Shown here piece by piece: positions 45,769 to 56,536 of a stretch of 64,000 bases of DNA. The position numbers were made by a program, and so were the translations under genes. Positions within the stretch are counted from its first letter, which is position 1. Every line of letters begins with the position of its first letter. The stretch is from Agarivorans sp. Toyoura001 (GTDB lineage Bacteria > Pseudomonadota > Gammaproteobacteria > Enterobacterales > Celerinatantimonadaceae), in the NCBI RefSeq assembly GCF_005405585.1, contig NZ_BJEQ01000019.1, positions 27,725-91,724 of the forward strand, read 5' to 3'. The notes below the pieces were generated by a model. The model saw only the letters and a list, made by a program, of their open reading frames with translations, had not been told where the DNA came from and searched no databases.

Positions 45769-46967
45769 GACGCTTTCCTTATTACCACGGTGCCAACTAC
45801 CGCACCCGCTTTATTACTTAGCGTACCTTGCTCGGTTTCAAAGGGCTGAACAGCTTGCCTAAATTGCTCAAAACTCTGGAAGTTTTTGGCTTCTGCTTGC
45901 AAACGAATTTCACCTTTTTTCTGATCGAAGCGCAGGCTAACCGGTTGGAATCCTGTATTTTTATCCATGGCAGACGCAAGGTGCACCATCATCATCAAGA
46001 AGTCTTGTTCTGGCGCCTGGCCAATTCCGGCTAAGGCTTTACGAAAATCACTACGAATTCGACTATCGCGAATCCGCGATACTTCAGGAAATACTTTTTT
46101 ATATACCGTGCGAATATTGCTATCTACCTCGGCAATTTGCTGCTCTGTTTTATAGGTATCAACTACCTGAGAAGTGAGCGCTAATGCAAAGCACACCCCA
46201 GCAGCAATGGCGACTTTACGCCACTGTAGCCAAATTTTAGTCAGTGGGTTAGCACTAGCATATTGGCCTTGTAACAAGTTGAGCTTGGCTTTTTTAGCGC
46301 CATCGGCCAGCAATTTCATGGCTAACTCTGGCGCACGAGCTTGCCACTCAATGCCTTCAACATCTATCTTCGGTGATGGGCTGTAATGCTGAACCACTAA
46401 TTCTGGATATTGTTTAGCTAACAAAGGGAGTGCAACACTTAACCACGCTTGGTCAATGCTCATGGCTCGGCCATCGCTAAAACGAAACAGCCATTGTTGG
46501 TTTATTTGCAGCGCTGACGCTTGGCCTTCTTCAGGCTCGGGTAAACAGTATCCCTCTACACACCAGGTTTGGCTGTAAATACCTGCGGTTTCTAACATAT
46601 CCTGCCAGCTGTCCATCTGCTGATGGCTCACGCAAGCCACATCAATAGTCTCTTTGCCTTTATCTAATAAGCAAATATGTAAACTATCTGGGTCTTGGGC
46701 GAGTTGCTCTTCTAGCATAAAAGGAGCGACTTGCTGCCATGAACGCTGCGCAGTTTTTGGTAACTCTAACTGATGGTGGCTTACATCACTGGTGGGTACC
46801 AATACAATCACTCGGCGATGTTCGGCTTTGTCTTGCAATACTTCCAGTTCGGCACTGCCCGCTAACTCACCGGCGGCAATAACTTCTTGCTCGTTGTCAG
46901 ACCATACCATCCAATTAATGACTTCTTTGCCAGTGCTGGGTAGGCGAATAATGAGTTGCTCGTTCAC
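45765..46967 (-). CDS. gspL: Type II secretion protein GspL
   Basis: 400 aa. A large actin-like cytoplasmic domain (about 1-235, beginning EQLIIRLPSTGKEVINWMVW) that binds GspE, one membrane helix about 250-267, and a periplasmic ferredoxin-like domain that pairs with GspM. It links the ATPase to the pseudopilus platform. Overlaps gspK by 4 nt. Confidence 0.93.
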   Translation of the reverse strand: MNEQLIIRLPSTGKEVINWMVWSDNEQEVIAAGELAGSAELEVLQDKAEHRRVIVLVPTSDVSHHQLELPKTAQRSWQQVAPFMLEEQLAQDPDSLHICLLDKGKETIDVACVSHQQMDSWQDMLETAGIYSQTWCVEGYCLPEPEEGQASALQINQQWLFRFSDGRAMSIDQAWLSVALPLLAKQYPELVVQHYSPSPKIDVEGIEWQARAPELAMKLLADGAKKAKLNLLQGQYASANPLTKIWLQWRKVAIAAGVCFALALTSQVVDTYKTEQQIAEVDSNIRTVYKKVFPEVSRIRDSRIRSDFRKALAGIGQAPEQDFLMMMVHLASAMDKNTGFQPVSLRFDQKKGEIRLQAEAKNFQSFEQFRQAVQPFETEQGTLSNKAGAVVGTVVIRKAS

Positions 46968-47953
46968 AGTTCGTCTCCAAAACTTCTGCGGATCATTTTA
47001 AGATCAGAAGTACCACTGCGCTGAATAACGCTAGTCATTTGTGCTTGTCCTTGTTCATTTTCTACTAACAGCTGCGCTTTAAAATAGTTAGAGCGCAACG
47101 CAAGCGTTTGTTGTAAACCCGCTTGAGTTAAAGGAATACCGGCTAACGCTGGGTGAGTCATCATCTCATCCAACAAACGATACCCTTCATCGGGACGGTC
47201 ATTCAAGACCTGCTGTGCACCAGTGTTATCCAGATCAGGATAAAACAGTGCTTCTAATAACTGGGGCTGGTCAACCGCAATGGTATTCACGTTAACAGCC
47301 AAACTGGTTTCGGGTAATGCGCAGATAAACGGCTTTGCTTTGCGGTAGATGCTAGCAGTAACCCCATAAACCGCTCTAAACTCACTGCGATCTGCCATTG
47401 GCATGTTCGCCGGCAGATAGCCTGGATTTAAGCCTTCGTACACCCCATCCTCTGCACCTTGTGGCAAAGGAATAGTATCGGCATCAATCCAATCTCGAGT
47501 CGCGTCAGTAATTTGCTCTGCGGTATAGGCATCAACCCCTAAGGCCACTAACAAACCGGTAAATTGATCGGCAACTTTAGGCGGCTGACCATCGCGCTTA
47601 TTTGGTTGGCCTAAGGCATTCAAGTTAAAGCAGGCCTGCATATCTAGAATACGGCCTTTGATAATAGAGTCTTCTAGTGGAAAAACCATGCCCTCGGTTG
47701 CCCAGTATTGACCAAGGTGCACACGATCGTCATCTTCCAAATCTTGTTTAATCACTTTAATCGCAAAGGCCTCAGCACCAGACAATAACCAATTGGCGCG
47801 TAACGAATGCTGCAAATTATTGGCGCGGGCTAAATCGAGTTGTAAACGCTGACTAAACTGTGCTGCTACTACAACCATAACAGCCAAAATAAGCATCACA
47901 GTAAGCAAGGCTACGCCGTGTTGACGCTGAAGAGAGCGAGGCAAGTTAACCAT
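46964..47953 (-). CDS. gspK: Type II secretion minor pseudopilin GspK
   Basis: 329 aa, the large pseudopilin. Prepilin peptidase site QRQHG|VALLTVMLILAVMVV, without the Glu at +5 as is usual for GspK. The CFNLNALGQ segment and DATRDWIDADTIP match the family's alpha domain. It caps the pseudopilus with GspI and GspJ. It overlaps gspJ by one base. Confidence 0.94.
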   Translation of the reverse strand: MVNLPRSLQRQHGVALLTVMLILAVMVVVAAQFSQRLQLDLARANNLQHSLRANWLLSGAEAFAIKVIKQDLEDDDRVHLGQYWATEGMVFPLEDSIIKGRILDMQACFNLNALGQPNKRDGQPPKVADQFTGLLVALGVDAYTAEQITDATRDWIDADTIPLPQGAEDGVYEGLNPGYLPANMPMADRSEFRAVYGVTASIYRKAKPFICALPETSLAVNVNTIAVDQPQLLEALFYPDLDNTGAQQVLNDRPDEGYRLLDEMMTHPALAGIPLTQAGLQQTLALRSNYFKAQLLVENEQGQAQMTSVIQRSGTSDLKMIRRSFGDEL

Positions 47954-48672
47954 TATGAAGCATCCGGATCAGGCTGGCTGCCAGAGTTATTACTGCCACT
48001 ATTACCGCTATCGCTACTATCACCTTGGTTGGTATTATTGTTTGCATCTTCTTGCGCTTGGCTAGCCACGGGCGCTCGGCTGCCTTCTGGGCTTAAAAAC
48101 ACTCGGCGCAATTCGCCAAAATCTTTGTGAGTGAGTTTTACTTCTATGGCGCGTGGTAATTGATTGCTGTCTGAGACTTGGTCGCTCCAACCACTAGAAC
48201 CATGAAAACGAAAACTCAGCTCTTCCACGTCATTCAGAATCACCATTTCACGTGGTTCGTAACCTACCACCGCATCAGGATGCGCATAAAAACGCTTAAT
48301 TAATTTCTCGTCTTTCATGAGGTAAGCAACCCGCTGCAGCTGTGAACGACGAATCACTGATTGCGGATTACGCCAGCCTAGCACCATCATTTCAATGCCC
48401 ATGTCATCACTTTCCAGCAAATACTTTTCAGACATGATTAAGGGGCGCTGTTCTTCTGTTTCGTCACGCGCTGAACGTGATGCGAGTTGGGTAAAATCAC
48501 GTTGCATTAAAAACATAGCGCGTTGCACTTCGCGTAAACGTTCACCGTGTTTTTGGGAGATTTCATCACTACGCATAACACCTTGCAGTACCTGGTACGC
48601 AGCCATGGTAAGCAAAGCAAAAATAACTATCGCTACCAGCATTTCTAATAAGGTAAAACCGCGTTGCTTCAT
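47953..48672 (-). CDS. gspJ: Type II secretion minor pseudopilin GspJ
   Basis: 239 aa. Prepilin site KQRG|FTLLEMLVAIVIFALL with Glu5, then MQRDFTQLASRSARDE and LRRVFLSPEG typical of GspJ. The last 35 or so residues are an unusual Asn/Ser/Gly/Asp-rich tail (for example SGNSGSNNSGSQ), longer than I expect in the family. Overlaps gspI and gspK by one base each. Confidence 0.93.
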   Translation of the reverse strand: MKQRGFTLLEMLVAIVIFALLTMAAYQVLQGVMRSDEISQKHGERLREVQRAMFLMQRDFTQLASRSARDETEEQRPLIMSEKYLLESDDMGIEMMVLGWRNPQSVIRRSQLQRVAYLMKDEKLIKRFYAHPDAVVGYEPREMVILNDVEELSFRFHGSSGWSDQVSDSNQLPRAIEVKLTHKDFGELRRVFLSPEGSRAPVASQAQEDANNNTNQGDSSDSGNSGSNNSGSQPDPDAS

Positions 48673-49034
48673 TAGCGGCTCACATAGCTGGTGATTTCGG
48701 CCAAAGCGGCTTTTTCTTCGGCATTGCGATAGACCGAAATGGTGACCGCCACAAAATTGGGATCACTCGTTGCTACGCCTTGCGAACGCCACTGCCATTC
48801 GGTATCGGCAAATGTGGTAGTGCCTTTGCGGCTAGAGGTACCAGGCCAAGTATTACTGAGTTTAAGTTCAGCCATTTGGTTGTCGGCTATCCATAGGGCA
48901 AAAGTTTTTTCTTGAATATAACTGAGGCTGCGTAAATTCTCTGAAGCACTTTTCATTACAGCGGTGCCCGCAATGGCTAACACCGCCAGCGCCACCATTA
49001 CTTCAAGCAGCGTCATACCGCGCTGCTTATTCAT
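48672..49034 (-). CDS. gspI: Type II secretion minor pseudopilin GspI
   Basis: 120 aa. NKQRG|MTLLEVMVALAVLAI with Glu5 and FALWIADNQMAELKL, the GspI signature. ATG 49034 has AAGGGA about 9 nt upstream; ATG 49040 and a longer frame to 49076 inside gspH are alternatives. It overlaps the gspH 3' end by 8 nt. Confidence 0.93.
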   Translation of the reverse strand: MNKQRGMTLLEVMVALAVLAIAGTAVMKSASENLRSLSYIQEKTFALWIADNQMAELKLSNTWPGTSSRKGTTTFADTEWQWRSQGVATSDPNFVAVTISVYRNAEEKAALAEITSYVSR

Positions 49035-49620
49035 CTTCATCGTCCCTTTCAATGGTAAGCTGACCAAGATCGTCACTGCTTACTTGCCAGCGATTTTGGC
49101 TGTCTTCGTAAGCAAATATCAGCTTAAAGGGAGTGACTTCGCCACTGCTTAACAGCAACACTTGTGGAACAATGCTTTGTTTAACTTCTTCGGTGATAAA
49201 GTCTTTTTCAAACAAATCACCTTCTTCAAAACCTAAACTACCACTGCCATAGCCTTGCTCTTCTAGCTCGGCATCTTCAAGGCTTAGCTCGATAAAGTAA
49301 GGTTGTTCAAATACTTTCTCTTTAAAAATTCTATCGTCGAGTTTTATCCAACGTTGTTTCTCCATACGCACAAATTGGTAACGTTCAGCATCGCTATAAA
49401 TGCCGTAGTCATAACCGGTGAGCAAGGCTTGCTCTTGCGCGTATTGCACCAAGGCCGCTAAACGCTTGGCTTGTTGCTCTACTATTTTTTGCTCACTTGA
49501 ACCTGATACCGACATGACGACCGAGTAAATCCCTATCGACATTAACAGCAATACTAAAATCACTTCCAGCAAGGTAAAACCTTGCTGGCGTGAGCGTAGA
49601 CTTAAGTGAGACTTGAGCAA
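49027..49620 (-). CDS. gspH: Type II secretion minor pseudopilin GspH
   Basis: 197 aa. SRQQG|FTLLEVILVLLLMSIGIYSV with Glu5, then an acidic beta domain ending IERDDEDE. LVQYAQEQALLTGYDYGI matches GspH. It sits one base after gspG. Confidence 0.92.
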   Translation of the reverse strand: MLKSHLSLRSRQQGFTLLEVILVLLLMSIGIYSVVMSVSGSSEQKIVEQQAKRLAALVQYAQEQALLTGYDYGIYSDAERYQFVRMEKQRWIKLDDRIFKEKVFEQPYFIELSLEDAELEEQGYGSGSLGFEEGDLFEKDFITEEVKQSIVPQVLLLSSGEVTPFKLIFAYEDSQNRWQVSSDDLGQLTIERDDEDE

Positions 49621-49621
49621 T

Positions 49622-50062
49622 TTACTGGTCTAAATTCCAGTTGCCAATATCATCGGCAGTGCCTTCTTCACCATCAAAACCCGCACTAAAGATGTCGATG
49701 CGGCCTTTTTCACCCGGGCTGATAAGAATGTAGTCGTTACCCCATGGGTCTTTTTGCAAACGACGTAAGTAGCCGTCTTCAGGGTAATTGCGCGGCTCTG
49801 GGCTCGAGCTTGGTTTACTAACCAAAGCATCTAGGCCTTGATCGGTCGTTGGGTAACGTGAATTATCTAAACGATACATGTCGAGGGCGTTTTCCAAGGC
49901 GATGATATCGGTTTTGGCTTTTTGAATATCAGCTTTTTCTTTATTACCCAGTAGGTTGGGTACCACCAAACCCGCTAAAATACCCAAAATAACAATCACC
50001 ACCATCACTTCCAGCAAGGTGAAACCTTTGCTAGTTGTTTGTGTGTGCATCGATTTTTGCAT
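49622..50062 (-). CDS. gspG: Type II secretion major pseudopilin GspG
   Basis: 146 aa precursor. TTSKG|FTLLEVMVVIVILGILAGLV, then PNLLGNKEKADIQKAKTDI, YRLDNSRYPTTDQGLDALV and the calcium-binding C-terminal DPWGNDY and DIGNWNLDQ segments, all near-invariant in GspG. It builds the pseudopilus shaft. ATG 50062 has GGAG 8 nt upstream; the frame extends to 50101 inside gspF without a ribosome site. Confidence 0.96.
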   Translation of the reverse strand: MQKSMHTQTTSKGFTLLEVMVVIVILGILAGLVVPNLLGNKEKADIQKAKTDIIALENALDMYRLDNSRYPTTDQGLDALVSKPSSSPEPRNYPEDGYLRRLQKDPWGNDYILISPGEKGRIDIFSAGFDGEEGTADDIGNWNLDQ

Positions 50063-50090
50063 TGTTCTTACTCCGAAATACCAGTTAAGC

Positions 50091-51308
50091 CTATAGCCCA
50101 ACCATGTTATTGAGTTCCAAAATTGGCAATAAAATTGCCATTACGATAAATAGCACGATGCCTGCCATGGTAACAATCAAGGCAGGCTCGAATATCCCTA
50201 ATGCTATGTTTACTTGCATTTCAAACTGACGGTCTTGGTTGTCGGCAGCACGCTCCAACATACCCTCTAACTCGCCAGAACGCTCACCACTGGCGATCAT
50301 ATGTAACATCATCGGTGGAAACAATTTGGTGGCTTCTAAGGATGAGTGCAAGCTACTGCCCTCTCGAACTTTAGAAGCTGCGTCTAATACTTGAGCACGC
50401 GCATGATCGTTAGTCAGTACTTCGCCCGCAATGCCCATACCTTCTAACAACGGTACTGCACTGGCATTTAGAATACTTAAAGTACGAGCAAAACGCGCGG
50501 TGTTTAAACCTTTACTAACTTTACCCACAACTGGCATGCCTAAAATACGCTGATGCCATTTCATGCGTACTTTGTCTTTTTGCAGCATTCGCTGCCACAC
50601 AACCATGGCAAACATGCTGCCCAAAACAAACACCAAACCGTAGTCACTCACCAATTCACTAACGTAAATGAGGAACTTAGTGGCATTGGGTAACTCTTGC
50701 CCCATGTGTTCAAACTGAGCCACCACTTTTGGTACAACTGACACGAGTAAGATGGCGATGACCGCTAAACATACAAAGGTGAGTACCGCAGGGTAAATGA
50801 GCGCTTGCATGGTTTTCATGCGCATGGCTTGTCGTTGCTCGGTATAGTCGGCTAAGCGATCAAGTACCTTGTCTAAGTGACCCGACTTTTCGCCCGCAGC
50901 CACCATGGCACAATAGAGTTTTTCAAAGACATCGGGAAACTCAGCCATACTGTCGGCCAAGCTGTAACCTTCCACAACTTTAGAGCGAACCCCTAAGATA
51001 ATGCTTTTAAGTTTGGGCTTTTCACATTGCTGCCCTACCGCTTTCAGCGATTCTTCAATAGGCATTGCTGCCGCAACAAGGGTGGCGAGTTGGCGAGTAA
51101 GCAGCGCCAAATCTGAGGTGCTAACTTTGCTCTTAAAGCGAAATCCACTACTCTCTTTTTTGGCTTTTTCTGCCACGGGCTCAATTTTAAGAGGAGTGAG
51201 CCCCTGTTCACGTAAATAAGACCGCACTTGACGCGCGGTGTCGGCCTCATGAACGCCAGTAGACTTTTTGCCTTTTGGGTTAAAGGCTTGATACTCAAAT
51301 GCTGGCAT
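50091..51308 (-). CDS. gspF: Type II secretion platform protein GspF
   Basis: 405 aa with two T2SSF domains. FEYQAFNPKGKKSTGVHEAD at the N-terminus, LLTRQLATLVAAAMPIEESL in the first domain, TMQALIYPAVLTFVCL (TM1) and MIASGERSGELEGMLERAA before the last TM. It forms the inner-membrane base on which the pseudopilus assembles. 8 nt after gspE. Confidence 0.96.
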   Translation of the reverse strand: MPAFEYQAFNPKGKKSTGVHEADTARQVRSYLREQGLTPLKIEPVAEKAKKESSGFRFKSKVSTSDLALLTRQLATLVAAAMPIEESLKAVGQQCEKPKLKSIILGVRSKVVEGYSLADSMAEFPDVFEKLYCAMVAAGEKSGHLDKVLDRLADYTEQRQAMRMKTMQALIYPAVLTFVCLAVIAILLVSVVPKVVAQFEHMGQELPNATKFLIYVSELVSDYGLVFVLGSMFAMVVWQRMLQKDKVRMKWHQRILGMPVVGKVSKGLNTARFARTLSILNASAVPLLEGMGIAGEVLTNDHARAQVLDAASKVREGSSLHSSLEATKLFPPMMLHMIASGERSGELEGMLERAADNQDRQFEMQVNIALGIFEPALIVTMAGIVLFIVMAILLPILELNNMVGL

Positions 51309-51316
51309 TACTTTAA

Positions 51317-52855
51317 CTATCCTTCGCGGGTAACACGCAATACTTCTTCAAGACTAGTAATGCCCTTCAATACCTTGTTTACCCCATCTTGGCGGATACT
51401 AGGACAAGATGAGCGCACTGCATTTTCAATTTCTTGCTCACTACTACCCGAGTGAATCATGTCACGAACATCGTCAGTGACGGGCAATAGCTCATGGATA
51501 CCGGTTCGACCACGATAACCAGTATTGTTACAACTTTCACAACCCACTGGACGATAAACCGTGGCATCTTTAGCAATGCCTAGTAGCTGATGCTCATGCT
51601 CGCTCACCACATGAGCTTCACAGCAATCACGGCATAAGGTTCGCACTAAGCGCTGGGCTAATACAGCTAACAAACTAGAAGACAACAAGAACGGCTCTAC
51701 ACCCATATCGCGTAAGCGGGTCACCGACCCAATCGCGGTATTGGTGTGAAGCGTCGATAATACCAAGTGACCCGTTAAACTGGCTTGTACAGCAATTTGC
51801 GCGGTTTCTAAATCTCGAATTTCACCAATCATTACCACATCGGGATCTTGACGCAAAATAGCGCGTAAGCCACGTGCAAAGGTCATATCAACTTTAGTAT
51901 TTACCTGAGTTTGACCAATACCCTCAATGTTAAATTCAACCGGATCTTCTACGGTAAGAATATTGCGGTCTTTGGTATTAATATCGTTGAGGCCAGCGTA
52001 CAAAGTAGTACTTTTACCGGAACCAGTAGGCCCAGTAACCAAAATAATGCCGTGCGGTTTTTTCAATAAATCGCTAATAATATCGCGGTAGTTCTCGGCT
52101 AAACCTAAGCTTTCCAATTTCAGTCGCGAGTTATTCTTGTCTAATAAACGCAGAACTACGCGCTCGCCATGGCTCGATGGCATCGTGGATACACGTACAT
52201 CAACAGCGCGACCAGCAATACGTAAAGAAATACGGCCATCTTGCGGCACCCGTTTTTCAGCAATGTCTAATCGCGCCATTACTTTGATACGAGAAACCAA
52301 CAAAGCCGCTAGTTTACGATGAGGGCGCAAAATTTCTCGTAATACACCATCGATACGGAATCGAATCACTAAAGCCGCTTCAAAGGTTTCAATGTGAATA
52401 TCACTGGCCCCTTCTTTAATCGCTTCGGCTAACATCGCGTTAATCAATTTAATGATTGGCGCGTCGTCTTCAGTTTCTAGCAAGTCTTCGTTTTCTGGTA
52501 GCTCTTCCGCCAAGGTATAAAAGTCCATATCGTTGCCGATATCTTCCATTAACTGACGCGCTTGCGAAGAGTCTCGTTGATAACCTTCGGTAAGGCGCTG
52601 TTCAAAATCATCATCAGACAAGGCTTCACAGGCAAACTCTTGCTTTAATACTCGGCGGATCTCCAGCAAAGCTTCAAGCTCAACCTTAGAATTATGATAA
52701 ACCCGCCAAGCATCTTGTTGTTTCTCAAGCATTACACCGTAAGACTTAGCAAATACATAAGGCAGCTGCCAGCCTTCAACACCCTCCATATGCGGGGTGT
52801 CTGACACTAGCGCTTTCTCATCTTCTAATACATTTAGCTCAGCATCTAAGTCCAT
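51317..52855 (-). CDS. gspE: Type II secretion ATPase GspE
   Basis: 512 aa. N1/N2 domains (about 1-140), then the ATPase: Walker [13 protein letters not shown], Asp box, Walker [14 protein letters not shown] and His box LSTLHTN; the tetracysteine zinc motif is CRDC and CESC near the C-terminus. It is the cytoplasmic motor that binds GspL. It overlaps the gspD stop by one base. Confidence 0.97.
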   Translation of the reverse strand: MDLDAELNVLEDEKALVSDTPHMEGVEGWQLPYVFAKSYGVMLEKQQDAWRVYHNSKVELEALLEIRRVLKQEFACEALSDDDFEQRLTEGYQRDSSQARQLMEDIGNDMDFYTLAEELPENEDLLETEDDAPIIKLINAMLAEAIKEGASDIHIETFEAALVIRFRIDGVLREILRPHRKLAALLVSRIKVMARLDIAEKRVPQDGRISLRIAGRAVDVRVSTMPSSHGERVVLRLLDKNNSRLKLESLGLAENYRDIISDLLKKPHGIILVTGPTGSGKSTTLYAGLNDINTKDRNILTVEDPVEFNIEGIGQTQVNTKVDMTFARGLRAILRQDPDVVMIGEIRDLETAQIAVQASLTGHLVLSTLHTNTAIGSVTRLRDMGVEPFLLSSSLLAVLAQRLVRTLCRDCCEAHVVSEHEHQLLGIAKDATVYRPVGCESCNNTGYRGRTGIHELLPVTDDVRDMIHSGSSEQEIENAVRSSCPSIRQDGVNKVLKGITSLEEVLRVTREG

Positions 52856-54966
52856 TACTCGGCACTCACTTGCTCTTTGTTTGCTTCAGCCTCTTTAGCG
52901 GCTTTATCGGCTTCTTCTTTCTTTAAGCGCTCATTCTTTTCTTTCAAAAAGTCGATGTATTCTTGTACTTCAGGAGACACATCGTCAGTTGAATTGAACT
53001 CTGGTAATACCGGTACTTTGGTTTCTGGCATTAGCGCTACACCTAGCTCTTCACGCAATAACTGCTGAGCGCGAATTTGGCTGTACTTGCGCGAGCTAAT
53101 ATTTTGCATCGTTACAGAGTCACGAATGATGGTTGGGCGAATGAAAATCATTAAGTTACGTTTAACTTTCTTTGAGTTAGTTGAACGGAACAAGTGTCCT
53201 AATACTGGAATGTCACCCAATAGTGGTACCTTTGATTCACTCTCTTCAATTTGGTCGTCTAACAAGCCACCTAAAACAATCGTATCGCCGCTGTCTACTA
53301 ACACTGTGGTTTGTAATTGGCGTTTAGCAAATACAACGTCTACTGAAGTTTGACCCTGTACCTTTGAGACTTCCTGCTCAATGGTAAGTTGAACCGCATT
53401 ACCTTCGTTAATTTGTGGGGTTACTTTTAGTTTGATACCCACTTCTTTTCGGTCAACCGTAGTGAAAGGATTGTCGTTACTGCTGCTTGACGCTGAACCG
53501 GTTAGTACTGGTACTTCTTCACCTACAGTAAAGAAGGCCTCTTTGTTATCCAAAGTGGTAATAGACGGCGTTGCTAGTAAGTTAGAACGCGAGTCGTTAG
53601 CTGCCGCTTGAACTAATACCCCCCAATCTGCGCCATAGAAGCCAAAGGCTGCGCCAGAGATTTTAGCCAATGCGCTGGCTAAACCAGAGATATCTCCGGG
53701 AGTATCAGGGTTAATAGTGGTGTTTTGGTTGTCACCAGAACCACTAATAATGGTTGTACCTTCTGTGGGTTGGGCATCGTAGATACCGGCACCAATTTCA
53801 CTGATTGATACACCAGCATCGTTAAATTGAGTACCACCAGCTTTAGTCGCCCACTGTACACCAAGGCTAATACCGTCGCCTTCGGCCACTTCAACAATAA
53901 TCGCTTCAACGTTGACTTGGGCGCGGCGAATATCAAGCTGATTAATTACGCCTTCCAAAGTACGCATGTTGTCAGGTTGAGCGGTAATCACCAAGGTATT
54001 GGTGTCTTCATGCGCTTCAATGGAGAAATTGCCGCGCGAGCTACTACTGTTGGTTTTCTTGCCACCACCAGCGGCTTCTGCAGCCACAGTTTCACTCACA
54101 CCTTTTAGTACGTCCACAAGGTCGGCGGCTTTGGCATATTTCAGATAAAACACCCGTGTATTGCCGTAGGTTTCTAACTCGCTATCTAACTTAGCGACTA
54201 AACGGACGATACGGGCGCGGGCACTTGGCTCACCTGAAACAACAATACTGTTTGTACGCTCATCGGCGACAACCTTAGGAATCAGCAAACTTGCTGCTGC
54301 GCCTTTGCCGCCAGTACTCGCGGTTAATGATTCAATAATTCGCACAAGCTCACCGGCTGAGGCGAACTTAAGGCGAATAATATCAACTTCTTGGTCACCA
54401 GCTTTATCCACTCGACGAATAATTTCCACCAAGCGATTCACTACTGCAGCACGACCGGTAAGCATAATCACGTTGGAAGGGTCATAATGCACTACGTTAC
54501 CGCCACCAGCGTTATCGTTTAGCTGACGTAATAACGGAGCGAGTTCTCGTACCGATACATTTTTAACCGCAACAACACGTGTCACCATTTCATCGCCAAT
54601 CGCTTGATCGTCTCGATCAACAACCGGAATCGCGCCAGCCTTAGCGTCTTTAGCACGAACGACTTTGGTGACACCATTAGGCATGTCAATCACCGCGAAG
54701 CCGTAAACATCTAAAACACTTAAGAAAAATTGATAGTACTGATCTTCGGTAAGTAAGTCGTAACTGCGAACGTTAACCTTACCGCGCACCGCCGGGTCGA
54801 CAATAATGGTTTTATTGAGATTACGCCCAACCGTGGTGATGAACTCACTAATATCTGCGCCTTTAAAATTTGCCGAATACTCGGTGGCACTCACCATTCC
54901 GCAAAGACCTAATCCAATTAGGCCAACAAGGCTGCGGCGAACAAAGCGTAATGCTTGCAACTTCAT
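52855..54966 (-). CDS. gspD: Type II secretion secretin GspD
   Basis: 703 aa. Signal peptide (about 1-27), N0 ([20 protein letters not shown]), N1-N3 domains, then the secretin domain with [12 protein letters not shown] and the end motif [18 protein letters not shown] long charged tail rich in Lys/Glu/Ala follows (about 660-703). It forms the outer-membrane channel. ATG 54966 is chosen because the longer frame to 55014 lies in gspC's 3' region without signal-peptide logic. No pilotin gene is in the window. Confidence 0.96.
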   Translation of the reverse strand: MKLQALRFVRRSLVGLIGLGLCGMVSATEYSANFKGADISEFITTVGRNLNKTIIVDPAVRGKVNVRSYDLLTEDQYYQFFLSVLDVYGFAVIDMPNGVTKVVRAKDAKAGAIPVVDRDDQAIGDEMVTRVVAVKNVSVRELAPLLRQLNDNAGGGNVVHYDPSNVIMLTGRAAVVNRLVEIIRRVDKAGDQEVDIIRLKFASAGELVRIIESLTASTGGKGAAASLLIPKVVADERTNSIVVSGEPSARARIVRLVAKLDSELETYGNTRVFYLKYAKAADLVDVLKGVSETVAAEAAGGGKKTNSSSSRGNFSIEAHEDTNTLVITAQPDNMRTLEGVINQLDIRRAQVNVEAIIVEVAEGDGISLGVQWATKAGGTQFNDAGVSISEIGAGIYDAQPTEGTTIISGSGDNQNTTINPDTPGDISGLASALAKISGAAFGFYGADWGVLVQAAANDSRSNLLATPSITTLDNKEAFFTVGEEVPVLTGSASSSSNDNPFTTVDRKEVGIKLKVTPQINEGNAVQLTIEQEVSKVQGQTSVDVVFAKRQLQTTVLVDSGDTIVLGGLLDDQIEESESKVPLLGDIPVLGHLFRSTNSKKVKRNLMIFIRPTIIRDSVTMQNISSRKYSQIRAQQLLREELGVALMPETKVPVLPEFNSTDDVSPEVQEYIDFLKEKNERLKKEEADKAAKEAEANKEQVSAE

Positions 54967-54985
54967 GTTAAATAAATCTCCGGTA

Positions 54986-55870
54986 CTATTCATCTGGCAG
55001 GCTGAACAACACATCCTGCAACTGGCCGTTACGTTCTACGGTTACCGTAATATCCGTTAACTCGGCCATTTCTTGCATCACTTGCATTGCTTGCGCGTTA
55101 TCACGCAGGTCATATCCATTAAGGGCAACCGCTAAATCATTAGCTTTTAAACCCACTTGTTTAAATAAGGCAGCATTTTTACCAGGATTAACCCGGTAAC
55201 CGCTTAAGGCACCATCTTTACGAACCGGCGAAATACGAATGTAATCGGTTAATTTAGAAGGGTCTTTTAATACTTCTTTCACATCAACCTTGGCAGTCTC
55301 ATCGCTAGGTTTACGGGTGTTGCGCTTGGCATTATTTGCATTTGCACGGGCTTGCGATCGTTTGATTTCAGGATCAAGTAACAAACTCTCATAGACACCA
55401 CGGTGCAACAATATAATACGGTCGGTTTGGATCTCTTTTATGACAGCCTGAGTCCCTTTTATTGACTCTTCGATGCCATAGGTTTGCTGTTTGCCTTTGT
55501 GCTCTACAATCGCTAAAGCTTTTGATTGGTCGCTACTCGCCACCAATCCAGAAAGGGTAAGTTTTAATGAGGTTTTAGGTGCATCAGTCGAAGACGGCGT
55601 AACCACCTTCTTAACCGTTTTCTTTGCTTGGTATTCACCAAACAAATGCTGTTTAGTTAAGCTGTCCAGATCAACTTTAGACTGAGTGCTAACCGTATCA
55701 ACTGGCTGCGGAACCCAGCGAAAAGGTTGCGATTTAGTTGGCACTAATAACCACGTAATTGAAGCCAACTGATAAGCGGCTAAACACATCAATAATAATG
55801 TGATAAACACGCTGCTCTTTTGAGAAGGAACGTATCGAGCAAACTGAGTTGAAAAAGAGTTAATATCCAT
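54986..55870 (-). CDS. gspC: Type II secretion protein GspC
   Basis: 294 aa. TM about 22-42, HR domain with LSGLVASSDQSKALAIVEHKG, then a PDZ-type domain (about 195-290) ending VTVERNGQLQDVLFSL. It connects the inner-membrane platform to GspD and takes part in substrate selection. First gene of gspCDEFGHIJKLMN, divergent from hslR. Confidence 0.94.
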   Translation of the reverse strand: MDINSFSTQFARYVPSQKSSVFITLLLMCLAAYQLASITWLLVPTKSQPFRWVPQPVDTVSTQSKVDLDSLTKQHLFGEYQAKKTVKKVVTPSSTDAPKTSLKLTLSGLVASSDQSKALAIVEHKGKQQTYGIEESIKGTQAVIKEIQTDRIILLHRGVYESLLLDPEIKRSQARANANNAKRNTRKPSDETAKVDVKEVLKDPSKLTDYIRISPVRKDGALSGYRVNPGKNAALFKQVGLKANDLAVALNGYDLRDNAQAMQVMQEMAELTDITVTVERNGQLQDVLFSLPDE

Positions 55871-56128
55871 TTATTCGTTATAATACATCTGTCATCGTTA
55901 ACCGATTCTCGATCATCCTTATGAAAAAACTATGGCAAACCGCCTCATTTAGAGGGTTCTTCATTCTAAAGGGAGTTATGCGTAGAACAAGTGCTGCAAG
56001 TGTAAATTTTGCATTTAATTGCACTTTTATCAGTTTTCTGCTGGATAACGCACTAATCCAAGACATAGCTAGCCCGCATAAAACTGATATAATTTAATAG
56101 ATAATATATAAGCCAGCTAAGACTTAGC

Positions 56129-56524
56129 ATGAATTCACAAAACTCTAACAAGCAACAACCGCGCATTGACAAGTGGTTATGGGCGGCTCGATTTTACAAA
56201 ACCCGAGGACTTGCGCGCGACATGGTGATGGGTGGCAAAGTGCACTATAACCAGCAACGTTGTAAACCCAGCCGCAGTGTTGAAGTTGGCGCAACCATAA
56301 CTTTATGGCAAGGCCAGCAACAAATAGAAGTGCTAGTGCAGCAACTCAGTGACAAACGAGGCCCCGCGCCACAAGCACAATTACTTTACCTAGAAACCGA
56401 AGACAGCGTTAAAAAACGCGAACAATTTGCAATGCAACGAAAACTCATGGCGCAGAATACTAGCCCAGAACGTCGACCTGATAAAAAACAGCGTCGGAAG
56501 ATCATTCAGTTTAAACAACAATAG
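56129..56524 (+). CDS. hslR: Heat-shock protein 15 (ribosome-associated, S4 domain)
   Basis: 131 aa. The S4 RNA-binding domain reads RIDKWLWAARFYKTRGLA and GGKVHYNQQRCKPSRSV; the C-terminus is basic (RRPDKKQRRKIIQFKQQ). Hsp15 binds stalled free 50S subunits carrying nascent peptide. It leads the hslR-hslO pair. TATAAT sits about 40 nt upstream and CCCGCAT, vaguely like a sigma32 -10, is nearby, but no convincing -35 was seen. Confidence 0.94.
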   Translation: MNSQNSNKQQPRIDKWLWAARFYKTRGLARDMVMGGKVHYNQQRCKPSRSVEVGATITLWQGQQQIEVLVQQLSDKRGPAPQAQLLYLETEDSVKKREQFAMQRKLMAQNTSPERRPDKKQRRKIIQFKQQ

Positions 56525-56536
56525 TCAGGCCTAAAC

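Noticed and set aside
55878..56066. 62-codon minus-strand frame between gspC and hslR
   Set aside because: No ribosome site, no recognisable family, low complexity, and it occupies the divergent promoter region.
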